From Halanaerobium sp. MA284_MarDTE_T2 (GTDB taxonomy: Bacteria; Bacillota; Halanaerobiia; Halanaerobiales; Halanaerobiaceae): a DNA stretch of 39,648 bases. This document shows, one piece after another, positions 33,448-39,648 of the stretch. Under the pieces are notes generated by a model. That model saw only the letters and a program-made list of their open reading frames with translations, did no database searches and was not told where the DNA came from. Every line of letters starts with the position of its first letter. Position 1 is the stretch's first letter. Location: contig NZ_QPJE01000020.1 in NCBI RefSeq assembly GCF_003337245.1, positions 1 through 39,648 of the forward strand, given 5' to 3'. The position numbers and the translations under genes are program-made.

Positions 33448-33733
33448 TTAATTTATAACTGGACTTTCCCCATTTTTTATATACTGCTGCAAAAAGGGGA
33501 GATGCAGGAATATTGAAATTTTTAGTCAATGAATCTTAACGAAATGAAGGAAGAAATAGGGTTGAACTGCAGGATGGAGTGAGCTAATCATGAGTCAGGA
33601 GGACTCATTGATTAGTGTGCCCTATTTCACACCCGAATTGAGTTTTAGATAAATCTAAAAATTTCGTTGATGACTAAAGCCCCTTTTTGCAGCTTGAAAA
33701 TAAATTTTGGGGAAACTCCTGTTAATTTATAAC
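33448..33733. repeat. 12-bp direct repeats flanking palindromic repeat copy 2
   Basis: TTAATTTATAAC occurs at 33448-33459 and again at 33722-33733. It frames the element with one base (T) on the left and two bases (TG) on the right outside the matching inverted ends. This is what a target-site duplication would look like, although the sequence is AT-rich. Confidence 0.7.
33461..33719. repeat. Palindromic repeat element, full copy 2 (259 bp)
   Basis: This is a same-orientation, near-identical copy of 26838-27097. The left end is GGACTTTCCCC and the right end GGGGAAACTCC. All inner complementary blocks of copy 1 are conserved. It sits between the terminator of the zinc-ribbon operon and the promoter of the GltS-like gene. 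Confidence 0.92.
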
Positions 33734-33735
33734 AA

Positions 33736-33764
33736 TTGTAAGTAGATAAATCTTTTGTTATAAT
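33736..33764 (+). promoter_or_regulatory. Promoter for the GltS-like/M20 operon
   Basis: TTGTAA (33736-33741) and TATAAT (33759-33764) are 17 bp apart. The start codon follows 40 bp later. The promoter begins just past the repeat's flanking duplication. Confidence 0.6.
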
Positions 33765-33803
33765 AAAAAACAAAACTAAAATTTAGTAGGTAGGAGGAAT
33801 AAG

Positions 33804-34985
33804 ATGAATTTTAATGTAATTCAAGCATTTAGTATTGTTTTGTTGATTCTGGCAGTTGGAGAGTTTGTGTCAATGAAGACAAAAGCAATGATTCCCTCTG
33901 TTTTTGTCTCAGCAGTATTATTTTTAATTGGTTTCTGGACAATTTTGCCTGGTGATGTGGTGGCACAGAGTTCATTTGCACAGCCGGTTGTTTATTTATC
34001 AATGTATCTTCTTTTAACTCATATGGGTACTCTAATGAGTTTAAAAGAACTTCTGGCCCAGTGGAAGACAGTTGTAATAGCCCTAGGTGGTATAGCAGGA
34101 ATTATTGCCCTTACTTTAACTATAGGTAATTTTCTATTTGGCTGGGAAAAAGTTGTTGCAGCAACTCCACCACTTACCGGAGGTGTGGTTGCCTCTATTT
34201 TGATGTCTACAGCGGCAGCAGAAAAAGGTCTTACTTCAACTGCTGTTTTAGCAACGGCAATGTATGTTATGCAGGGATTTTTTGGTTATCCCATTACAGC
34301 TTATCTGCTCAAAAAAGAAGCAAATCGACTTGCAGATAAAGTAAGAAGGGGAGAGGTTGAAGTTGAAGAGGAAAACAAGGAATCATTGAAGGAAGAAAAG
34401 AGCAAATTTAGAATTATCCCTCCTCTTCCAGAAAAATATCAGACTACATATATTATTTTAGTTAAACTTGGTATTGTGGCCGCTCTGGCAGTAGCAGCAG
34501 CCCCAGTTCTTCACCTTAATGAATTTGTTGTCTGCATGTTATTTGGAGTTATTGGAAGAGAGATTGGATTTTTAGAAGAGCAGGCTTTAGTCAAAGCTGG
34601 TTCTTTTGGGTTTTTAATGACTGTATTGATGGCCTTTATATTTGCCGGTCTTTCTGATGCGACACCTTCAATGCTGACAGAAATTTCAGTTCCCCTATTT
34701 GGAATAATAATATTGGGTATTTCCGGTATGGCTCTGATGTCAATGATAATTGGTAAAGCTTTTGGTTATACAAAAGAAATGGCTATTTCTATTGCAATGA
34801 CAGCCTTATATGGTTTTCCACCAAACTATATTTTAACAGTAGAATCATCCAGAGCAGCTACAGAAAATGATGAGGAATATCAGTATGCAGTAGATGAGAT
34901 GCTTCCCAAGATGCTGGTTGGCGGATTTACCACAGTTACAATTGCATCTGTAATTATTGCTGGTTTCTTTGTCAAACTGCTGTAA
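33804..34985 (+). CDS. GltS-like integral membrane transporter
   Basis: The 393-residue protein has about eleven hydrophobic segments with one polar loop near residues 170-210 rich in Lys and Glu. Glycine-rich patches such as PPLTGGVVASILMS recall sodium:glutamate symporters of the GltS type, but the match is by general form and I would not assign a substrate. Three hydrolases for N-substituted amino acids follow on the same strand, the first 102 bp away. This suggests it imports the substrates or moves the product amino acids. TAGGAGG precedes the ATG. Confidence 0.65.
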   Translation: MNFNVIQAFSIVLLILAVGEFVSMKTKAMIPSVFVSAVLFLIGFWTILPGDVVAQSSFAQPVVYLSMYLLLTHMGTLMSLKELLAQWKTVVIALGGIAGIIALTLTIGNFLFGWEKVVAATPPLTGGVVASILMSTAAAEKGLTSTAVLATAMYVMQGFFGYPITAYLLKKEANRLADKVRRGEVEVEEENKESLKEEKSKFRIIPPLPEKYQTTYIILVKLGIVAALAVAAAPVLHLNEFVVCMLFGVIGREIGFLEEQALVKAGSFGFLMTVLMAFIFAGLSDATPSMLTEISVPLFGIIILGISGMALMSMIIGKAFGYTKEMAISIAMTALYGFPPNYILTVESSRAATENDEEYQYAVDEMLPKMLVGGFTTVTIASVIIAGFFVKLL

Positions 34986-35086
34986 ATTTCTGATGTATTA
35001 ATTTAATAAAAGTAATTATAAGTTTAAAGTGTTGATATATAACAGTTTGAGTAAATAATTGTTTTAAGAAAGGAGAAAAAGCATAA

Positions 35087-36325
35087 ATGTTAACAAATCT
35101 GGAAAGAATTATAAATGATATTGAGACACTCAGTCAGTTTAATTCTACTCCTGGAAAAGGGCTCACCCGATTTTCTTTAACAAAAGCTGACCGAGGAGCT
35201 AGAGATTATTTAAAAGGTGAGCTGAAAAAAATTGGCTTAAAAGTGTATGAAGATCCTGCTGGCAGTATTGTCGGCAGACGAGAAGGGACAGACAAAGAAG
35301 CACCTGTAGTTATGATAGGTTCTCACTTTGATTCGGTAAAAAATGGTGGTAATTTTGATGGCCCAGCTGGTGTGGTAATGGCACTTGAAATTATGAGGGT
35401 TCTTGAAGAGAATAATGTAAAAACAAAACACCCTGTAGAATTTATAGCTATGATAGAAGAAGAAGGAGGCAGATTTGGTTCAGGAGTTTTTGGAAGTCGG
35501 GCTATGGCCGGCAGAGTAAGTTATGAAGACCTGCTAAATAATAAAGATGCTGATGGAATAACAATGGCTGAGGCATTTGAAGAATTTGGATTTAATCCAG
35601 AAGAGATAGAAAAAGCAAAAAGAGATCCCGAAAAACTTAAAGCCTTTATTGAACTACATATAGAACAGGGGCCGGTTTTAGAAAAAGAAGGAAAAGATGT
35701 TGGACTGGTAAGTTTCATTGTGGGAATCAATCAGATTCGAGTTAAGGTAAAAGGAAGACCTGATCATGCAGGAACAACTCCTATGGATATGCGTAAAGAT
35801 GCTCTTTCTTCTGCCTCAGAGGTGATTGCTCAGATCAAAGATTTTGCAGTTAAAGCAGGCAGTGGTACAGTTGCTACAGTTGGAACATTAAATATAAAAC
35901 CAGGTGCAGCAAATATAGTTCCCGAAGAAGCTTTGTTTTCAGTTGATATAAGGTCCAAAAAACTGGACTGTATAAAAGAAGTTCGTGCTAAAATTGATAG
36001 TGCACTTTCAGAAATCAAAAGAAAATATGGTGTAGAATATTATGTTGAAGATATGCTTATGGTTGAACCAGTTGAACTTTCAAAAGAAATATTAGATATT
36101 TTTAAAGAAGTATCTGAAGATAAAGGTCTTGCATATAAAGAAATGATCAGTGGAGCAGGGCATGATGCTATGATTATGGCCGGTCTGACAGATGTTGGCC
36201 TGGTATTTGTTCCCAGTAAAGATGGAAGAAGTCACTGTCCTGAAGAGTGGACAGATTATGAAGATTTACAAAAAGGTATAGAACTTATTTATCATACGGT
36301 TCTGAAGGTGGGAGATAAAAAATGA
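35087..36325 (+). CDS. M20-type Zn hydrolase, hydantoinase/carbamoylase family
   Basis: This 412-residue enzyme matches N-carbamoyl-L-amino-acid hydrolase and allantoate amidohydrolase proteins. Metal and catalytic positions are visible: His80 in GSHFDS, Asp91 in NFDGPAGV, the EEEGGRF glutamates at 124-126, His in ELHIEQGP and His in GRSHCPEEW. GRPDHAGTTPM lies in the dimerisation domain. It should cleave an N-carbamoyl or ureido group to free an amino acid. AGAAAGGAG precedes the ATG. It overlaps the next gene by 4 bp (ATGA). Confidence 0.9.
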   Translation: MLTNLERIINDIETLSQFNSTPGKGLTRFSLTKADRGARDYLKGELKKIGLKVYEDPAGSIVGRREGTDKEAPVVMIGSHFDSVKNGGNFDGPAGVVMALEIMRVLEENNVKTKHPVEFIAMIEEEGGRFGSGVFGSRAMAGRVSYEDLLNNKDADGITMAEAFEEFGFNPEEIEKAKRDPEKLKAFIELHIEQGPVLEKEGKDVGLVSFIVGINQIRVKVKGRPDHAGTTPMDMRKDALSSASEVIAQIKDFAVKAGSGTVATVGTLNIKPGAANIVPEEALFSVDIRSKKLDCIKEVRAKIDSALSEIKRKYGVEYYVEDMLMVEPVELSKEILDIFKEVSEDKGLAYKEMISGAGHDAMIMAGLTDVGLVFVPSKDGRSHCPEEWTDYEDLQKGIELIYHTVLKVGDKK

Positions 36326-37515
36326 GTAATGTAAAAAGTCTTGCAGAAAAATATCATCAATATAATGTTTCGATGAGAAGAGAATTCCATATGCATCCAG
36401 AACCGAGCATGAAAGAAGAAAGAACCTGTCAGAGGATTATTGAAGAGTTAAAAAAAATCGGATTAGAAGCGAAAAAAATGGCAGGAACAGGAGTAATATG
36501 TGAAATAAAAGGTAATAAAGGTACAGGGCAGGGTAAAAAAGTTGCTTTGAGAGCAGATATGGATGCATTAGAACTTGAGGAAGCAAATGACATAGAATAT
36601 AAATCTCAGAATGAAGGCTTAATGCATGGATGTGGTCATGATGGACATTCAGCCAGCCTTTTGACTGCGGCAAAAATTTTGAATGACCTTAAAGAAGAAT
36701 TTACAGGAACTGTAAAATTAATTTTCCAGCCAGGTGAGGAAATAGCTGCCGGGGCAAAGAAAATGGTAAAAGAAGGTGCTGTCAGGGATGTAGATGGTAT
36801 ATTTGGTCTGCATATCTGGAATGATCTAGAAAGTGGAAAAATATCGGTGGAAGCTGGCCCAAGGATGGCGTCTGTTAATCAGTTTATTATTCGCATAAAA
36901 GGAAAAGGTGGTCATGGTTCAATGCCGCATCAGGGTGTTGACCCTATAATGGCAGGTGCAGCAGCAGTCATGAATTTACAGACTATTGTCAGCCGTGAAC
37001 TAAGCCCTATGGAGCCCTCTGTACTCAGTGTAGATATTTTTAATTCCGGTTCAAAAGGTAATATTCTTCCCGAAAAATCATATCTGGAAGGAACAACCAG
37101 ATGCTTCAGCAAAGAGATTAATCAGAAATTTGAAGATATAATAAGAAGAGTTGTTAAAGAAACTGCAGAAAGTTACCGCGCCAGTGCAGAACTTGAATAC
37201 AGAAAATTAACTTTACCTACAATTAATGATGAGAAAATGTCAGAAATAGGAGAAAAAGCGGCTGTAAAAATTTTAGGAAAAGATTCAGCTGTAAAATTGG
37301 ATAAAACAACTGGTGGAGAAGATTTTTCATTTTTTGCAGCTGAAGTTCCTGCAGCTTTTGCTTTTGTAGGATCCAGAAATGAGGAAAAGGGAATTAGCTC
37401 TCCACATCATCACCCAGAATTTAATATAGATGAAGATTCTCTAAAAATAGCTGCTGGATTATATGCACAATTTGCTTTGGATTTTTTAAATAATGGGGGG
37501 CAGAATAATGGTTAA
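36322..37515 (+). CDS. M20D-family amidohydrolase (first of two paralogs)
   Basis: This 397-residue dinuclear-metal hydrolase is of the IAA-amino-acid hydrolase/N-acyl-amino-acid amidohydrolase type. It shows RREFHMHPEPS at the N-terminus, LRADMDALEL, the MHGCGHDGHSA metal motif, FQPGEEIAAGAKKMV, and HGSMPHQGVDP in the lid domain. It removes an acyl or aryl group from an N-acylated amino acid. Translationally coupled to the carbamoylase-family gene, and closely similar to the next gene, so the pair arose by tandem duplication. Confidence 0.9.
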   Translation: MSNVKSLAEKYHQYNVSMRREFHMHPEPSMKEERTCQRIIEELKKIGLEAKKMAGTGVICEIKGNKGTGQGKKVALRADMDALELEEANDIEYKSQNEGLMHGCGHDGHSASLLTAAKILNDLKEEFTGTVKLIFQPGEEIAAGAKKMVKEGAVRDVDGIFGLHIWNDLESGKISVEAGPRMASVNQFIIRIKGKGGHGSMPHQGVDPIMAGAAAVMNLQTIVSRELSPMEPSVLSVDIFNSGSKGNILPEKSYLEGTTRCFSKEINQKFEDIIRRVVKETAESYRASAELEYRKLTLPTINDEKMSEIGEKAAVKILGKDSAVKLDKTTGGEDFSFFAAEVPAAFAFVGSRNEEKGISSPHHHPEFNIDEDSLKIAAGLYAQFALDFLNNGGQNNG

Positions 37516-38677
37516 ATACAAAGAAATATTAGAAAAACAGGAGGATTATGTTCTTAATTTGAGAAGAGAGTTCCATATGTATCCAGAAAAGAGCTGGGAA
37601 GAAGAAAAAACTTCCAGAAGAATAAAAGAAGAATTAGAAAAAATGGGTATTGAATATGAAGAATATGCTGAAACGGGAGTTGCTGCTTTTATTGCAGGCG
37701 GCAAAAGTGGGAAAACAGTTGCCCTGCGTGCAGATATGGATGCTTTAGAAATAAAGGAAGAAAATGATGTGGAATATAAATCAAAAAATGAAGGCATAAT
37801 GCATGCATGTGGTCATGATGGTCATACTGCAATGCTTCTTGGTGCAGCAAGAGCTCTGTCAGAAATAAAAGAAGAATTAACGGGAAATGTAAAACTTATT
37901 TTTCAGCCTGCTGAAGAGATGGTGCAGGGAGCTGCTAAAATGGTTGAAGAAGGAGTTTTAAAAGATGTGGATGGAATTATGGGTATTCACCTCTGGGCCA
38001 ATCTTCCTACAGGAACTATTAATATTCAGGCAGGTCCCAGAATGGCATCCGGAGATTATGTATATATAGATTTTATCGGGAAAGGTGGTCATGGATCGAT
38101 GCCCCACCAGGGAATTGATCCAATAGTTATTGCTTCCTCATTTATTTTGGACTCACAGGCAATTTTGAGTAGAGAAATCAATCCTTTAGACCCGGTAGTA
38201 TTTACTCTTGGCAAAATGAAATCTGGCAGCAGATTTAATGTAATTCCCGAAAAAGCATCAGTAGAAGGTACTTTGAGGTGTTTTAGAGAAGAGACAAGAA
38301 AACAGGCCGGTGAAGCAATTAGAAGATATGCAGAAAAAACAGCCAGAAGTTATAGGGGGCAGGCTGATGTTAACATAGAAAAAGGAACCCCACCAACAAT
38401 AAATGATAGGAAATGTACTGAAATTGGCCGTTCGGCTGCCAAAAAAGTTGTTTCAGAAGCAGAATTAGTTGATATGGATAAAACGACCGGCAGTGAAGAT
38501 ATGGCATATTATTTAAGAGAAGTTCCTGGTGTTATAGCTTTTGTTGGGGCAGGTTTTGAAGATGAAGAAAAAAATTATCCTCATCATAATGCCAGGTTTA
38601 ATATTAATGAGGAAAGTCTTAAAATAGGGACAGGTCTTTATTTTAATTTTGTGCTGGAATTTCTGGAAAAATATTAA
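37508..38677 (+). CDS. M20D-family amidohydrolase (second of two paralogs)
   Basis: This 389-residue protein has the same motif series as its neighbour: RREFHMYPEKS, LRADMDALEI, MHACGHDGHTA, FQPAEEMVQGAAKMV and HGSMPHQGIDP. An ATG also exists at 37493, but GGGGGG seven bases before the ATG at 37508 favours the latter, giving an 8-bp overlap with the previous gene. Divergence between the paralogs suggests different acyl or amino-acid preference. A long hairpin follows at 38772. Confidence 0.9.
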   Translation: MVKYKEILEKQEDYVLNLRREFHMYPEKSWEEEKTSRRIKEELEKMGIEYEEYAETGVAAFIAGGKSGKTVALRADMDALEIKEENDVEYKSKNEGIMHACGHDGHTAMLLGAARALSEIKEELTGNVKLIFQPAEEMVQGAAKMVEEGVLKDVDGIMGIHLWANLPTGTINIQAGPRMASGDYVYIDFIGKGGHGSMPHQGIDPIVIASSFILDSQAILSREINPLDPVVFTLGKMKSGSRFNVIPEKASVEGTLRCFREETRKQAGEAIRRYAEKTARSYRGQADVNIEKGTPPTINDRKCTEIGRSAAKKVVSEAELVDMDKTTGSEDMAYYLREVPGVIAFVGAGFEDEEKNYPHHNARFNINEESLKIGTGLYFNFVLEFLEKY

Positions 38678-38771
38678 ATTCTGTGATCTTCTGCTGCCGC
38701 TTTTAGAAATTAAAGCAGACTATTACAGAAATGAACTGCCCAGTACTGAACGGTATGCTGTGTGGTGATGT

Positions 38772-38810
38772 GAGAGGTAGGGAAATAAACTAATTATTTC
38801 CCTACCTCTC
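38772..38810. terminator. Bidirectional hairpin between the amidohydrolase and SEC-C genes
   Basis: GAGAGGTAGGGAAATA (38772-38787) pairs perfectly with TATTTCCCTACCTCTC (38795-38810) around a 7-base loop. It lies between convergent genes. The flanks have only short T tracts, so it may act as a terminator for both strands or as an mRNA end stabiliser. Confidence 0.7.
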
Positions 38811-38923
38811 AATTTTGATGTACTAAAATATAATAATTGTATTAAAATCAATTCAAACAAATAAATTTAAACAAAATAGCAGAGAAGCGATATTTTTGCT
38901 TATGCTCTCACCTGTTTTCTGCT

Positions 38924-39554
38924 TTATCTTCCACAGCATTTTTTATATTTTTTACCACTGCCGCAGGGGCAGGGATCATTACGCCCCACTTTTTCCTCGG
39001 CTCTGATAATTGTCCCATCACTGTTGCGGAAATATTCGTCAGTTTCATCTGCAGTTTTAAAGTTTTCTCCTGCAGACTGATTAAAAAGATCGGAAAAGAT
39101 GTTATTCTTTCTGGCATCTTTTTGTTTTTTTAGATTATCCTGATAAATTTTAAGCCTTTCTCTTTTTTTACCATGGATTGTACCCAGAATAATTAGAGTC
39201 TCTAATAAATATTCAGGCATATTTTGAATCTTTTCACCTGCCAGATAATCATAGCCAATCTTACTGCCAATTTCCTGCAGAGTCAAAACAAACATTTCAT
39301 GAAAATCAAGAATTCCATTTTCCCAGTATTCTATTGTTTTTTCCGCTGCCTGATCGGTAGCAAACTGCTCTAAACCACTGCTGACAAAAATATGGGTAGT
39401 TGAGTCACCGGCTTCCAATCCTTCTATTAAAGTTTCAAAAGAATAGCCATCAATCTTTTCTAAGGCTTTGACTGCATCCCCACAGATAATATCTCCCTTG
39501 CTTCTTTTGATTTTTTCAGCATTTCTTGATAATTATTATCCTCTAAAACTACTA
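38924..39554 (-). pseudogene. SEC-C-motif protein gene, 5'-truncated by an IS605-type end and frameshifted
   Basis: The minus-strand frame ends in [20 protein letters not shown], the SEC-C zinc motif. A TTG at 39418 could open a 164-residue protein, but homologous-looking coding continues upstream: from 39479 down the same frame reads [21 protein letters not shown] piece reading [20 protein letters not shown] from 39554 to about 39483 is in another frame. The two join at a run of four C on the plus strand (39478-39481); one more base there would restore the frame. Coding stops being recognisable exactly at the IS605-type right end. The gene's function is unknown; SEC-C motifs bind zinc and partner proteins. 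Confidence 0.65.
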
Positions 39555-39648
39555 TTGACGCTCCTCGGGGCAAGCCCACGAGGATTCCTTATTCATAGAA
39601 CCTAGCCTTTTTACAGTTAATCTCACAAATCTTTCTTTTGTAGCAGAT
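39552..39648 (-). CDS. C-terminal end of a TnpB-type protein (partial)
   Basis: The minus strand has an open frame of 31 codons from the window edge to TAG at 39552-39554. It includes RLTVKRLGSMNKESS, which resembles the end of IS605-family TnpB proteins (usually an ...SMKQE-like tail). It passes through the hairpin of the element's right end, as often seen in these elements. Only the tail is in the window, so the call rests mainly on the hairpin and context. Confidence 0.5.
   Translation of the reverse strand, partial: SATKERFVRLTVKRLGSMNKESSWACPEERQ
39555..39583 (-). mobile_element. Right end of an IS200/IS605-type element (subterminal hairpin plus TCAA)
   Basis: On the minus strand GAATCCTCG leads into a hairpin (CCTCG-T-GGGC-TT-GCCC-CGAGG, 39583-39563) and then GAGCGTCAA. 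The imperfect hairpin followed by a short TCAA cleavage motif (39558-39555) is the layout of the right ends recognised by TnpA of IS605-like elements. No TnpA gene is in the window. The 3' end of a guide-type RNA for TnpB would also come from here. Confidence 0.65.

Noticed and set aside
1-39648. CRISPR array, tRNA or rRNA genes
   Set aside because: No regularly spaced short repeats and no recognisable tRNA or rRNA signature were seen on either strand.

Overview
The window is low-GC, anaerobic, Gram-positive-type chromosome. Supporting signs are AT-rich DNA, strong AGGAGG-type ribosome binding sites with some TTG starts, a ferredoxin-dependent 2-oxoacid oxidoreductase, PyrR-type attenuators ahead of carAB, an NhaC antiporter and many sodium-coupled-type transporters. 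A Halanaerobium-like or other Clostridia-related anaerobe is my best guess. This is inferred from gene content; I cannot prove the taxon from the sequence.

Layout. 1-155: remnant of an IS200/IS605-type TnpB. 0.27-6.9 kb: Asp/Glu racemase-family enzyme, SWIM/SNF2 helicase, D-threonine aldolase/D-serine dehydratase-like PLP enzyme and a C-terminally short DASS/SLC13-type transporter. 6.96-7.2 kb: IS3-type transposase remnant. 7.6-17.65 kb: one long co-directional cluster with visibly more AT-rich codon use: IclR regulator, sucC, sucD, korD-A-B-C (2-oxoacid:ferredoxin oxidoreductase), a LarA-like (nickel-pincer isomerase family) protein and a tctC-B-A tripartite transporter. 17.78-20.86 kb: a GlpA/L-2-hydroxyglutarate-oxidase-like flavoprotein, a second flavoprotein and a DUF1667 protein. 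20.88-21.09 kb: an internally deleted second copy of the DASS gene, so about 14 kb is bracketed by direct repeats. 21.1-25.7 kb: promoter, two consecutive PyrR-type attenuators, carA and carB. 25.8-28.6 kb: EamA exporter and CoA-disulfide-reductase-like flavoprotein on the minus strand. 28.6-30.7 kb: long leader and nhaC. 31.0-33.3 kb: three adjacent zinc-ribbon proteins, one of them an M48 metalloprotease. 33.8-38.7 kb: operon of a GltS-like membrane protein, a carbamoylase-family hydrolase and two paralogous M20D amidohydrolases. 38.9-39.65 kb: a broken SEC-C gene next to the right end of another IS605-type element.

How the genes may work together. The central cluster reads as a catabolic unit: import of a di/tricarboxylate (TctABC), possible stereo-inversion of a 2-hydroxyacid (LarA-like), flavoprotein oxidation to a 2-oxoacid (17.8-20.9 kb trio), oxidative decarboxylation to an acyl-CoA with reduced ferredoxin (KorDABC) and ATP formation (SucCD). 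2-Hydroxyglutarate or 2-oxoglutarate to succinate is the simplest substrate assignment; this is inference.

The other notable structure is a roughly 260-bp, highly palindromic repeat family present as two full copies (26838-27097 and 33461-33719) and one 66-bp fragment (30729-30794) that directly follows the nhaC stop codon. No rRNA, tRNA or CRISPR array was seen.
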